The notes beneath the pieces were generated by a model. That model did no database searches, was not told the origin of the DNA, and was given only the letters and a program-made list of their open reading frames with translations. From contig JAWQEG010001223.1 of assembly GCA_033782935.1 (NCBI GenBank), positions 22,501 through 86,500 on the forward strand: a stretch of DNA of 64,000 nt, read 5' to 3'. The position numbers were made by a program, and so were the translations under genes. Every line of letters begins with the position of its first letter. The first letter of the stretch is position 1. Below are positions 44,489-56,081 of this stretch, piece by piece. Source of the stretch: Petrolisthes cinctipes (lineage: Eukaryota > Arthropoda > Malacostraca > Decapoda > Porcellanidae).

Positions 44489-47400
44489 AATAATTTTACT
44501 ACTATAACCTACTAAAGTTCACATGTCTGGAAATACATAAACACATATGTCAGTATTTTCATCACACCCTTGCCAATATTTTCATCCTGTCTGGCTTTAA
44601 ATTTGCAGTGAGGAAATAGGAGTAGATATGCTTTAGTTTAGACACTTTTTTACTACACTTTCCCTCACCCAAGTAGACTACATAGTTTGCAAAACCTTGA
44701 GAGATCTAGGAAGTCTGCTGCTGCTCCAAAACAGATCCCTGACTTATATATATAATTTCTCTGTTTCCTGGCAAAGTTTGGAGAGATTTACAGTATATGA
44801 GAAGAGGTTCCAACACTCCACTAAGGGGGTGCGGGAATAGGGGGACAGGCTGGGGGGGGGGGTTAGGGGGGTGCAGGAGTAGGGGACAGGCTTGGGGGGG
44901 TGCGGAAGAAGGGGGAAAGGCTGGGGGGGGGGTTAGGGGGTGCAGGAATAGGGGACAGGCTTGGGGGGGGGGGTTAGGGGGGTGCGGGAATAGGGGACAG
45001 GCTTTCTACCCCCCCCCCCAAGCCTGTCCCCCTATTCCCACACACCCCCAAACCTGTCCCCTACTCCCGCACCCCCTTAAGAATTGTTAGTTACCTTTGT
45101 GGCTCCTTGCTGTCTGTGTCCTCATCCATGGATTCTAAAGGTTCTGTTTCCATGGAGTCATCACCTTCACCACCGCCGCCACCACTACCAGCCACGGGAA
45201 GAGTCATTTCAAACCCAAGCTGTAACAAAACACACACACATTATCATTATTATCATCACAGTATTATTACATCACACATCATCAAAACTGGTATACATAT
45301 ATATACACATTATTATTATCATCACACATAATCATGAGGAGGGACAGTAAACACAAAGAAAAAATGAAAGGAAAGGAGGGACAATTGAGGAGCTGAAAGG
45401 GACTTACTTAGTAGCCAATGCATTCCCCCCAGAGTTATACATATAATATTGTGTGTGTGGTGTACATACCTGGTCCCTGGTAAGTGTTGTCATAAGTGGT
45501 ACTTCACGTTTAAGTAACATGAGTTTATCTGACACCATTGACTTCTGTCCAAGGTGTAAGAGTCTCTTGGCTGCTTTATAATACACTGTGTCCTGTTGGT
45601 TGTATGTCATGCAGTTCTTGCACATCAGCTCAAAGTCATTCTGAAATATAAAAAGGACAATATTCAACGATAAACAAATTATGTTTCTATTGTGTGAGTG
45701 AAATGAGGACCATGATGGAGTGGTACCAACATAATGGTTCTGTAGTGTGTTTATGAAGTCATTGTATAGGTACCACATCATTGTCAACATCATAATAAAT
45801 AATGTTAAATATGGTTGTATATCTCACCTGGAACTGCTTAAGGTTGTTGTATAATCCATCTGTAATCTTGTGTTTCATGGTAGAGAAGTCCATGGGGTTG
45901 GAAATAATGGTGGAATAACCTGGTGCTATGGCATCTGTTACAGGCCAAGCAAAGAACTGTTGAGGATCTTTCTTCTCCAGCAGTCCAAGTAAATGTTCCA
46001 ACAGTTGCTGAAAACACAACATACATTTATTAACACACTTATTAATATTGTAATATAACACTTCATATGTTTTGTGTATATTCTAGTGTTGATAACATAT
46101 AGATAAGCATTAAGTTGTGTAAATATTTATCCCGGATTGCATTACAATATATCCAAATTATATTTAATGACAGTTGTAGACAATGATAACAACATTTGGT
46201 ATAATATTTAGATTATAGACAGTGAGAGCAGCATCTGGTATATAAATACTCACCGTGAGAGCAGCAGTGTTTTCCTTTGTGCGTCCGAGTACAGGGACTG
46301 TGGTGGTGGTGGTGGTTATTGTTGTTGTTGCTGTTGGTGTTGTTGTTGTGGTGGTGGTGGTGTCAGGTGCGGTGGGAGGCCGTGGTGTGGATGTCGTCCC
46401 AGTGGTATCCAGGTGAGGTTTCTTGCTGACTGGTTCATCCCCTCCTACGTCCTCACCCTAGGGGGAGGGGGGGGGGGGAAGGCATGGTAAGTCTTACATC
46501 ATTGTTCATATACACTAATCCCTTGTTTTGTACTGTTGTTATGGGAATAAATAAATTAATAAATAAAGTCATCAACATTATACAGTAAGGTTCATTAGTA
46601 CTAACCTCAGCTTTGTCTCGGTGGTGACGGTGTTTGTGTCTCTCTTTGTCCTTTTCTCGTTCCTTCTTCTTTTTCTTCTTCTTGGACTTCTTGTGCTTCT
46701 CCCTGGATTGTAGGAATAAAACAAGAAACTTAAATACATAATAAAAGGTAAATTGGTATATATTTTCCATTTTATCTGTTATATGAGGGATAATGAATTT
46801 AGGTGTTAATCTTCATATATAATAAAATGATAAAGAAAGGTATGACACACACACACACACACACACACACAGTACTCACCTGGCTCCGTCATCGTGGTGT
46901 GAGTGACGAGAGCGAGATTTTCCTTCATCCTCCTGGGTCTGCTCCTCCTCACCCTACATACACACACCAAAAAGAATGACAAATTTAATTAATGTACTTA
47001 ATAATGGAGAAACTTTTATCAACCATATTGTTCATCTATAATTCCCCTTTCTTTCCCTGCTTATCCTTAATCATTCATCATTCCCCTTCCTTGCTTCCCC
47101 TTATTCATTCATCATTTCCCCTTTCTTTCCCTTGCTTCTCCTTAATCATTCATCATTTCCCTTCCCTTTTCCTACTCCTCCTTATTCCTCCATCATTCCC
47201 CTTTCTTTCCCTTGCCTCCCCTTATTCATTCATAATTCCCCTATCTTTTCCTGCTTCTCCTTATTCATCTATCATTCCCCTTTGCTTTCCCTTGCTTCTT
47301 ATTCCTCCATCATTCCCCTTTCTTGTCCTTGTTTCTCCTTATTTCTCCATCATTCCCCTTTCTTTTCCTTGTTTCTCCTTATTTCTCCATCATTCCCCTT

Positions 47401-48218
47401 TCTTTTCTTACCTCTCCTTATTCATTCATCATTCCCCTTTCTTTTCCCTACCTCTCCTTATTCCTCCATCATTCCCCTTTCTTGACCTTGTTTCTCCTTA
47501 TTTCTCCATCATTCCCCTTTCTTTTCCTTGTTTCTCCCTATTCCTCCATCATTCCCCTTTCTTGTCCTTATTTCTCCATCATTCCCCTTTCTTTCCCTTG
47601 CTTCTCCGTATTTCTCCATCATTCCCCTTTCTTTCCCTTGCTTCTCCGTATTTCTCCATCATTCCCCTTTACTTTCCCTTGCTTCTCCTTATTCCTCCAT
47701 CATTCCCTTGTCTCTCCTTATTCCTCCATCATTCCCCTTTCTTGTCCTTGCTTCTCCTTATTTCTCCATCATTCCCTTGTCTCTCCTTATTCCTTCATCA
47801 TTCCCCTATCTTTTCCTTGCTTCTTATTCCTCCATCATTCCCCTTTCTTGTCCTTGTTTCTCCTTATTTCTCCATCATTCCCCTTTCTTTTCTTACCTCT
47901 CCTTATTCATTCATCATTCCCCTATCTTTCCCTTGCTTCTCCTTATTCCTCCATCATTCCCCTTTGCTTTCCGTTGACCTCATCTGATATAATATTTACT
48001 ATGGTGTTCCTTTCCTTTGTTAACACTTTCTTTACCTGTATTTCCTCAGCACATTCCTCCTCCTCCACCTCCTCCTCAGACCCTGCCACAGCCTGTTCGT
48101 CTTCCATGGTGTTGTTGGTAATAATGGTTGGATGTATTGGTGAGGTTTTCTTCTGTTCTGGTGTGGATGGACTCCCACTACCCAACTTCAGTTTCAGTTT
48201 CAGTGGTGTCTTCTCCAT
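41222..48218 (-). CDS. BRD7: Bromodomain protein of the BRD7/BRD9 family (SWI/SNF subunit)
   Basis: BRD7 and BRD9 are acetyl-lysine readers in the PBAF and non-canonical BAF chromatin remodellers; many invertebrates have a single gene. Coding exons in transcription order: 48218-48036, 46953-46880, 46702-46606, 46457-46254, 46007-45828, 45640-45470, 45219-45095, 44418-44307, 44047-43864, 43700-43565, 43398-43234, 42786-42671, 42402-42244, 42084-41945, 41461-41222. Every junction is GT/AG and the phases close to 761 aa. Residues 1-10 resemble the family's PLKL.LK start; a Lys-rich KKSKKKKKKKEREKDK segment follows. The bromodomain is ~187-290 (WPVTDAIAPGYSTIISNPMD, CMTYN with the acetyl-lysine Asn at N260). 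Then comes a DUF3512-type region (GFLRQRGDG, FCPSYDSTFANLTKEESEMV), and a coiled tail (LAMEQKERLSRPLPP, STVRRALGI) closer to BRD7 than BRD9. The start is fixed by an in-frame upstream TAA in the same exon (acceptor at 48254). Confidence 0.95.
44460..44488. repeat. Poly-A tract in BRD7/9 intron
   Basis: About 28 A residues, intronic. Confidence 0.95.
44821..45080. mobile_element. Family D GC-rich foldback in BRD7/9 intron 7
   Basis: AAGGGGGTGCGGGAATAGGG to CTACTCCCGCACCCCCTTAA; several GGGACAGGCT blocks are inverted against AAGCCTGTCCC. Its right TTAA ends about 13 nt inside the intron from the exon 7 donor (45095|45094). Confidence 0.85.
46845..46872. repeat. (CA)n microsatellite
   Basis: CA tract a few bases downstream of the exon 2 donor of BRD7/9. 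Confidence 0.9.
47035..47965. repeat. ~40-bp pyrimidine-rich minisatellite filling BRD7/9 intron 1
   Basis: About 23 units of CCATCATTCCCCTTTCTT + TCCTTGTTTCTCCTTATT-type sequence of ~38-42 bp; the + strand is overwhelmingly pyrimidine. The stop-free frames on the + strand (SIIPLSFPCFSLFLHHS repeats) are not genes. Confidence 0.95.
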
Positions 48219-48253
48219 GGTTGGTTGGTTGGTTGGTTAGTTGTTATTATTAC
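48219..48253 (-). other. BRD7: BRD7/9 5'UTR part of first coding exon
   Basis: On the minus strand CCTCTCCTTACAG|GTAATA is a good acceptor, followed by AACTAACC(AACC)n and ATGGAGAAG. A TAA in frame upstream of the ATG confirms the start. A further non-coding exon must lie upstream; CTACAG|GTAAGT near 49360 and ACTGAG|GTGAGT near 51777 are candidate donors. Confidence 0.6.
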
Positions 48254-48504
48254 CTGTAAGGAGAGGTTAGGGGTTATCACTATTTTAAAGCAGTAATGTA
48301 CAGTCGGCAGCATAAGTTCGCTTCATTTATTAGCTAAAGTGATGGTGTTATACAATTTTAATTCAGAGATGACAGATATAGTTCTCATATGGTAAATTAC
48401 ATACAGTATGTTATTAGAATAGAAACTAGTTCAGAATGCAACTATTTGGTTATATTAGTATTATTAAGTTCATGACATAGACACACATTTATGCTGTTGG
48501 CTAT

Positions 48505-48725
48505 ACTTTTGCTTGGTACATTAGAGTGCCTTGATTCCTCCATAGTATGCCAGGATATTAATAGGGTCAGATAGTACAGTGTTGTAGTTGGTATGGTAAA
48601 TCTGGAGCAATTGATTCCTACAGACTATTCCAAGCAACAACAGACCATTATTATTTTGTGTTAATCTGATCCTGCTTCCTGTCACACTTTGGAGTAATCA
48701 AGACACTCCAATATACTACAAGTTA
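48505..48725. mobile_element. Family B foldback elements (two inverted halves)
   Basis: TTGGTACATTAGAGTGCCTT at 48514 and TAAATCTGGAGCAATTGATT at 48597, with ATCAAGACACTCCAATATAC at 48698. Confidence 0.65.
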
Positions 48726-49440
48726 GTGTATTATCTCCTTATCTATCAAGCTGCTCTACTCATGCTGCTATGTGTGTACTGTATTTACTTTGTGACAACA
48801 CTTGTATTGTAATGCTAAACAAACATATTTCATGTACAGTAACACTTTTAGGTATTGCTGTGTGATATGAGACAATATATATATATTTCAGTTTCAAATT
48901 ACAATAAAACAGAGTGAGTGCTACACACACACACACAGAAACTCATACATACGTGTAACAATTCCACCAGAGTGCAGAAAAATGAGAGAAAAAACAAACC
49001 TCAATGAGAAATGGTACACACGTGGGACAATAAACTGTGGACAAGACTATTATCAAGGTGAATAATATTGTGCAACTCAAAACAAACAATACAATAACAA
49101 TACTCAATACAAACCACAAGAAAACACATTAAATATATGTAACATGTATAACTTATCCTTAAACTTATATTATATATGTATTATATAGATTAGAGTTGTA
49201 TGTACTGTATATATGTATATATGTATGTACAGTATGAGTAACACGCAAAAAATCAGTTTGAACCAATTTGAAGGGACTGAATGTGAAATAAAGTTGTAGA
49301 TACAAACATTTATTACCAGTAATATCATATCAAAGGTCTAATATAATTCTTACTTACCTGTAGATAATAATACCGTGAAGGAAAAGCATCAGATTAGTTA
49401 TATATTCTCATCACAATTATTATTATTATTATCAATGTAT
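48726..49440. other. Non-coding interval upstream of BRD7/9
   Basis: AT-rich DNA with ATGTATATATG repeats near 49195-49235. It contains the candidate minus-strand non-coding exon donor at 49360. Nothing else is recognised. Confidence 0.45.
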
Positions 49441-50165
49441 TATCTATCTATCTATCTATAGCTCTGACGCCTCGTTCCCTCCGGGAACTCCCCCCAAGGG
49501 GGTGGCCACGGCAGAAGTGTCTCCAGTTTTCCCTGTTCCAACACTCCCTCCTTACTTGGTCCATCCCTACTCTGCCCCTCATGTTACTCTCCTTTACATA
49601 CTCTTCCACTCTGTTCCAACACTCACTCCTTACTTGGTCCATCCCTACTCTGCCCCTCATGTTACTCTCCTTTACATACTCTTCCACTCTGTTCCAACAC
49701 TCCCTCCTTACTTGGTCCATCCCTACTCTGCCCCTCATGTTACTCTCCTTTACATACTCTTCCACTCTGTTCCAACACTCCCTCCTTACTTGGTCCAGCC
49801 CTACTCTGCCCCTCATGTTTCTCTCCTTTACATACTCTTCCACTCTGTTCCAACACTCCCTCCTTACTTGGTCCAGCCCTACTCTACCCCTCATGTTTCT
49901 CTCCTTTACATACTCTTCCACACTGTTCTGCCATCTAACCGGAGGTCTGCCTCTCACACCAGGTCCCACAACTTCATTTCCATACACCTTCTTTACAAAC
50001 TCCTCACCTTGCATTCTCTCTACATGTCCAAACCATCTCAATGTATTACACTTCACTCTCTTTCCTAACCTCTTCCCTTCCTAATTCTCCCTGTACACCC
50101 TGTCGTCTACCACCTGCCTCCATACCCATGCACGTCACCACCGCCTTCCCTCCCATCCCCTCATT
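49441..50165 (-). pseudogene. LINE-A copy with five 78-bp repeats and internal deletion
   Basis: Minus strand: (ATAG)n at 49441-49460; tail NWRHFCRGHPLGG, five tandem 26-residue [15 protein letters not shown] units (starting 49536, 49614, 49692, 49770, 49848), [10 protein letters not shown] and NTLRWFGHVERM. At about 50060 it jumps to a segment matching 14945-15050 of the long copy (the region before RT, including the complement of CCTAATTCTCCCTGTACA). The catalytic palm is deleted. Confidence 0.9.
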
Positions 50166-50394
50166 CTCAGGGTAAAGTTAAAGAAGAACCACAGAAATGA
50201 AAAAAAAAAAAAAATTCTATTTCATTTTGAATTATCCACCATTTCCTGTTTTTTATATTGAATTATAAGTATTCTGCATTTTGATCACCTCCCACTCAAG
50301 AGGCTGGATTGATGAGTAAAACAAATATATATATAATACATTAAATAGTTAATATTTTTATGTTTTAAAGTTTGCCCGACTTTGGTATAACTGT

Positions 50395-50770
50395 AGCAGT
50401 GTTGCCACATCCGGTTAGGTTCCGGACGATTACCCTGGTTACGACCTTTTTAGTTTACCCCAGTTAAGTTCTGGTAGTTTGCCCTGTTTAGGTCCTGGTA
50501 GTTTGCCTTGGTTAGGTCCCGGTAGTTTGCTGTGGTCTAGGTTAGGTTAGGTTAGGTCAGGTAAGGCTAATTCCCAAATTCCCTATTTGAATACGACCTA
50601 TCTTGGAAATGGGTCATTGCTGAGGGATAGGCCATACATCATAGAGAATGATAATATACTAAATATTTACCCTGACTTTACTTGTTGACCTAACTTGACC
50701 TGACCTGACCTGACCTAACCTAATCTGGACCAGGGCAAACTACCATGACCTAACCTGGACAAACATATGG
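50395..50770. repeat. Telomere-like TTAGG and GGTCCTGGTAGTTTG repeats, partly inverted
   Basis: CAGTGTTGCCACATCCGGTT opens a paralogue of 9776-9960. It has ~24-bp GTTAGGTCCTGGTAGTTT units, then GGTTAGGTTAGGTTAGGT (50531-50548). From 50690 the complement strand motif CCTGACCTGACCTAACC and GGGCAAACTACCATGACC appears, so the repeat unit is present in both orientations. Confidence 0.75.
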
Positions 50771-50889
50771 GGTAAATCAAACACAATCAAAATGCACATA
50801 AAAAAAAAAAACACACACACACAATTACTAACTAAAATATGAAGGAAAACAGTAATTATCTTCATTTACTGTGGTTCTTCTTCTTAACT

Positions 50890-51400
50890 ATTACCCGAAA
50901 ATTGACTGAAAATATGATGAAAAATATGATGGAAAATTGACTGATAATATGATGGAAAATTGACTGAAAATATGATGGAAAATTGACTGATAATATGATG
51001 GAAAATTTACTGAAAATATGATGGAAAATTGACTGAAAATTTGACTGAAAATATTATGGAAAATTTGACTGAAAATATGATGGAAAATTGACTGAAAATT
51101 TGATGGAAAATTGACTGATAATATGATGGAAAATTGACTGAAAATATGATGGAAAAATTGACTGAAAATATGATGGAAAATTGACTGATAATATGATGGA
51201 AAATTGACTGAAAATATGATGGAAAAATTGACTGAAAATATGATGGAAAATTGACTGAAAATATGATGGAAAATTGACTGAAAATATGATGGAAAATTGA
51301 CTGATAATATGATGGAAAATTGACTGAAAATATGATGGAAAATTGACTCAAAATATGATGGAAAATTTACTGAAAAAATGATGGAAAATTTACAGAACTA
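50890..51400. repeat. 23-bp minisatellite
   Basis: About 22 units of GATGGAAAATTGACTGAAAATAT (shown as GATGGAAAATTGACTG plus AAAATAT) with TGATAATAT variants. Confidence 0.95.
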
Positions 51401-51504
51401 TGTACAGAATAAATAAATAAATAATAAATACTAAATGCATATACTGTAATAATAACTGAGTAAATAAGTTACATCAGAAACATGAGACTTTTAAAACACT
51501 TATA

Positions 51505-51514
<10 letters not shown>

Positions 51515-51538
<24 letters not shown>

Positions 51539-51780
51539 TCCACTATTTTATATATATATCTCTCTCTCTCTATTCCATTATTTTTTTTCTCTCTCTCTCT
51601 TTCTCCTGTTCATTTCTTTCTCTATCTCTATTCTACTATTTAATCTTCTTTCTCTTTCTTTATTCAACTATTTTATCCTTTTTCTCTTTCAACCTCTCAT
51701 TCGTTTCCTCTTTCTTTTCTCTCTCTCTCTTTTTCTACCACTTGCATCCTATCTTTATCTCCTTGTACAACTCACCTCAG
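51515..51780. repeat. CT-rich tract
   Basis: (CT)n runs at 51511-51537, 51561-51573 and 51588-51603 within a pyrimidine-rich stretch. Confidence 0.8.
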
Positions 51781-51949
51781 TGTTGTAGAATATGTTATAA
51801 AAGTGATAAAATTAATACAAAATAATTAAATAACAAAATAATACTTGTTGTTATGACGCTACAAGCCGCTTCTAATATCACTAGTTCGGTTATAATGCAT
51901 TTTTTCGGTTTTGGATTGTGTTAGGTCATAATATATAAACGTTTAACTT

Positions 51950-52165
51950 AAGAAGGTGGTGCATTTTATACTTATACCAATTAATATTATCTAAAGAAAC
52001 CTTATATGGGTGTAAATAGTGGTATAATTCAATATAACTGATGTTTAGGTCACAGAAAGGTGGTGCATTTTAACCTTTATACAAATTATCATGATCTACA
52101 TAAACCTTACATGGGTATAAATAGTGGTATAATTCAACATAATTAGACATTAGGTAATACTATGC
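51950..52165. repeat. Two-copy ~108-bp direct duplication
   Basis: AGGTGGTGCATTTTATAC / AGGTGGTGCATTTTAACC, then CCTTA.ATGGGT.TAAATAGTGGTATAATTCAA-like sequence, at 51954 and 52065. Confidence 0.85.
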
Positions 52166-52199
52166 CACAGAAATTGACGTTATATTGAAGTAGATGGAA

Positions 52200-52760
52200 A
52201 TTGACACAGACCGAATTAACTAAACAGCAACCAAACCAAAAGACACAAACCAACCTGTCCGGCCGACTGTATAAGTTGGTCAGTTCAGGTAAAACTGTAT
52301 GTATGTCATGGTGTGTGTGTGTTTGGGGAGAAAATCTACCTATACAGTCGGCCTCAATCTTTGCCGTGGAATCTCTCGCCTACAGATTTTTTTGAGTCTG
52401 GCTCCGGTCAGGTTAAGACCGTTTGAGCGTGTGTAAGGACTAAGGGACTTGAGGCTGTCAGTTGTCACTTCAACTTGTCAGTTCAGTCACTAATGGAGGG
52501 GTGAATATATTCGTGTACAGTAGTTTACCATGACCACTATCGGGGATGAGCGCAGTATGTGGTTGAAATTTAACAAAATGTATAAAGGCAATTAATTGCT
52601 CTCATTGGAAGATAAAAAGCGAAGACTATTCAGTTGTATTGAGTATCCGGCCCCAGGGTGTGGCCAGCCACTTCAGGCCACCGGACAGGCTGGCCTGCTG
52701 GCCTGTGTATATATGGGTCCCTTTAGGGTTACCAATGTAGTGATATTTAGCTTATTTTAT
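52200..52760. other. Unique, CpG-containing interval of unknown role
   Basis: Contains GTCCGGCCGACTGTATAAG (52257) and the inverted TATACAGTCGGCC (52342), plus CCACTTCAGGCCACCGGAC and a CAGGCTGGCCTGCTGGCCTG palindrome. It could hold the BRD7/9 promoter (minus strand), which must lie upstream of 48253. No proof. Confidence 0.3.
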
Positions 52761-52909
52761 TTTTCTCTCTCTCTCTTCTGAGGCTGAAAATGTTTTCTGG
52801 TTAAATTGGTTTAGTGTTTCTATATATCTATGTAAAACATGTATATGAAAGGAAACACTTCTGTATCAATTAATATGAAGGCTATAATTATGTAAGAAAA
52901 CAAAAATTT

Positions 52910-55900
52910 GCTTTATTCAAGTAAAAATAATTTATTTCCATTATTGAGTACCCACTTCAAAATCATTTTTACAAATGAAAATAAAAATATACATACTACT
53001 ATAATACAGTGAAAATAAGAATGGCTTTGGCATAGGTGAACCTACTCACCAGACTGTCTCTCTTCAAAAACTTCATTCCCAGTTAACCTCACTATTACCC
53101 AAGTCTTAAAAGTGTTTATAATAACCTAGTGCAGTCTCACCCAAACATTTCTCAACTCTCCTGTTGGTTGTTACAGTAAGGTCAGTCCAACTAGTTCATT
53201 TTATTGTTAAAAATTAATAATCAATGTACTACCAGGGATCAAGGTTAGTTTTTTTCCTTTTATTTTCATTTTCTTTTACTTGGCAGGGGAAGGGTTGCTT
53301 CTTTTCTAACAAGTGGCAAGCCTTAACTCACAAGACAGGATTTCCACCATAGATATTTGTATAGATTCGAGATCTGTGGCATCCATTAATAAGTGACCGA
53401 GAGAAGAGGATACAAAGCAAAGTTTTAGTCAAACCTTATTCCCTGATGATACACACCTGAAAACAAACCAAGTTACAGTATCTGAAAAACTAAAAATCAC
53501 ATGTAATGTTGGGGTCCATGACACAGCACACTGATCCAATACCAAAAAGCGTTCTTTCTCCTGTAACTTGGAATTTTCTGTAGAGTTACAAAATGTACTG
53601 GTAGATAAGACTGGCCATTCTTATTCACTGTATCACAGACCAAAATTATACTGAACCTGGGCATTGTGTTCTACAATAAACCTTTAATTATCTGACCTCT
53701 GCATTAGTCCAACACCCCTTTGAGTTCAATTAGTTCAGATAATTGAGGGCTTATTGTATATGCTCTCAGCTATTGAAATGCCACTATACACCAGCTCTAC
53801 TTTCACATATCAGGTTTAACCTTCTCTCTCACAATGATAACTACAGTACAATACTAGACCAACTTTGCAGACTTTAACACCAAGACATGACTGGTACATG
53901 CCTGAGAGAGTTGAGGAACTATTAAGTGAGACTGTTGTTATTCTTTCTGTAGTTTTCCCATCCATGTACATATCCATATGAACTGATCTTCCTGCATAAC
54001 ATTGTATATTGTGCATCAGTGGTTTGATCAACACATTTACCATCTGTCAGGTTCAATGGCAGAAGACTCAGCTGGAGAACAAATTGTGTGAAAAATGGGA
54101 GTACATTATTATCAAGATGACACTGTAAGATTACCATGTTAGCATCATATTTATTAAGTCCCACATATAATGGGGTACAGAGGCTCTGAAATTCATGTAA
54201 CAAATAAGTAAAGAGAGCCAACAGATTTATATGAAAGGATGCCAAAATATTAGGTTATAACAAACACTCACTGCTCAATGTCCTACACTTCACTGTCCAG
54301 GGGTTCAATTCAAATTCCCCTTCCTTTAAATTATAGGTATAAGTTACAGTGATGTCAAGAGGAAATGCCACAAGAAACCTTATCTGTGAACACTAAGCGA
54401 TTACCATAAACACTGTCACACCCTTTTCACATTCAGAGGGAAACATCACAACACAATTCCTTGTTCATTAATCTGCATCTTTTCCATCTGACATGATCAT
54501 CTCTAGTTTCCTCCCTTGACTTGCTTCAGATATTCTCCTGAGTGTTCCCTTGCCTGTTGCCTTGGCCAGAAGCAGCAGCTGTGGCCTTGGCTACTGGCAT
54601 CAAAGTAATAGTAAAATTAAATAATAATAATAATTATAATAATATTAATCACCAAGCAGCATCTTTCAAATGGTTGTTACTTTTGACTGAATGTCCAAAT
54701 TAAATTATACAACAACAAAAAAGTAAGCCAAATATAAGAGTGGAGTGATCTTCATTCTATATTAACAATAAAAAATTAAGAAAAAAAAAATCCAATTGAA
54801 CACAAAAGGGTAAGATGTGAAGTTAAATTGGCCACTTGACATCGGACAATAGCCGCACCAAATGACCATGTGGGTCTAAATTAAGAACTTGTACATAATG
54901 TTATTTTTACTTAACTAAAGTGTTGACATTTATATATATTTACAAAACTATTATACGCTATACGAAGTGAATAAGAATGCATTTTTACAAATTTCTCCTA
55001 TAGATCACGATATGCAAATATGATAATCTTATATCAGCTTTCATGCCTGTTCCCCTGATGATGACACCCCAGTAAAGGCATGATAAATATACAGTACCTG
55101 AGAGCTAGACAAGAAATTATAAACAATCACAATCTATAAATCACACTCAGAAGGCAATGTTTTTCACCACTTGTGATTACTGCAATGCTGCTAACTCTCA
55201 CTCAACCCTCAAAGTCATACTCTATGCACATCACATATATGCGATAAGAATTAATTTGTACAGCACATATCCATATGTTTCTTATGTGTTAGTGAGTACA
55301 ATGCATTATGAAACTGAAAGATACAATTAGTCACACTGAACACAATTCACACACTGACTAGCCAACACAAGTCATGCAGACAATTGCTAAATAAATGTGT
55401 ATCTGGTTCTGACAGAATCACAATGAAATTCTTTACACTTCATAGTACAAGTCAACAGTTGTGTCAGATCCTAAATGCACAGCACAGGAGTGTACTGGTG
55501 ACTGGTCTCTTGACTTGATGAAATCATAATAATCAGTTTCAAGTACTATCACTGAAATCACAGTCATTGCTTGGGCTACCCTCCTACATTCATACATACA
55601 CACACACACTCACACACTGTACCATCTTCAGGCCAGACAAGTATCAATCACTTCACCTAGACCAGTAATATTTCACCTCAGTCTTAAGACCAAGTATCAC
55701 TTCAACAAGACAAGTAACAGTTCACATCAGTCCAGACAAATATTACTTCATCAAGATCACTAACATTTCACCTTAGCCCAAGACAAGAATCCATACCAGC
55801 CTGTGGAATGTGCTCAAAACTTGTCCCTCAAGCTTGGGTGAAGACGGTCACAAACTGTACCAAATACAGTTCATTATCAACATCATCTTTCTCAAATTTT

Positions 55901-56081
55901 CTTGTAAACAAACATACCCTACTAATCTTCTTGCATATTTAAGATACAGTTTATCAACATTGTCTGATTTCCCGTGAACTAAATTATCTAAACTTTGAAT
56001 AGTGGATAAAACAAAGTGCACCAAAATGATCATGCGAACTTGGTCTCTGTGTGAGGTGTGGGTAAGGGTGTTATTGAGGTG
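52910..56081 (-). other. BIRC6: Probable long BIRC6 3'UTR
   Basis: About 3.2 kb between the BIRC6 stop and two AATAAA signals on the minus strand (plus-strand TTTATT at about 52912 and 52934). Unlike the rest of the window, it has almost no foldback elements or long simple repeats, as expected for transcribed, constrained sequence. The exact 3' end is inferred. Confidence 0.5.

Noticed and set aside
46992..48240. 331- and 305-residue plus-strand frames with SIIPLSFPC repeats
   Set aside because: These are pyrimidine minisatellite in BRD7/9 intron 1, antisense to the gene and without independent support.
50890..51400. CRISPR-like regular repeats
   Set aside because: The 23-bp units are directly contiguous with no unique spacers, in a eukaryotic genome; it is a minisatellite. 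The same applies to 320-1240 and 2930-3360.
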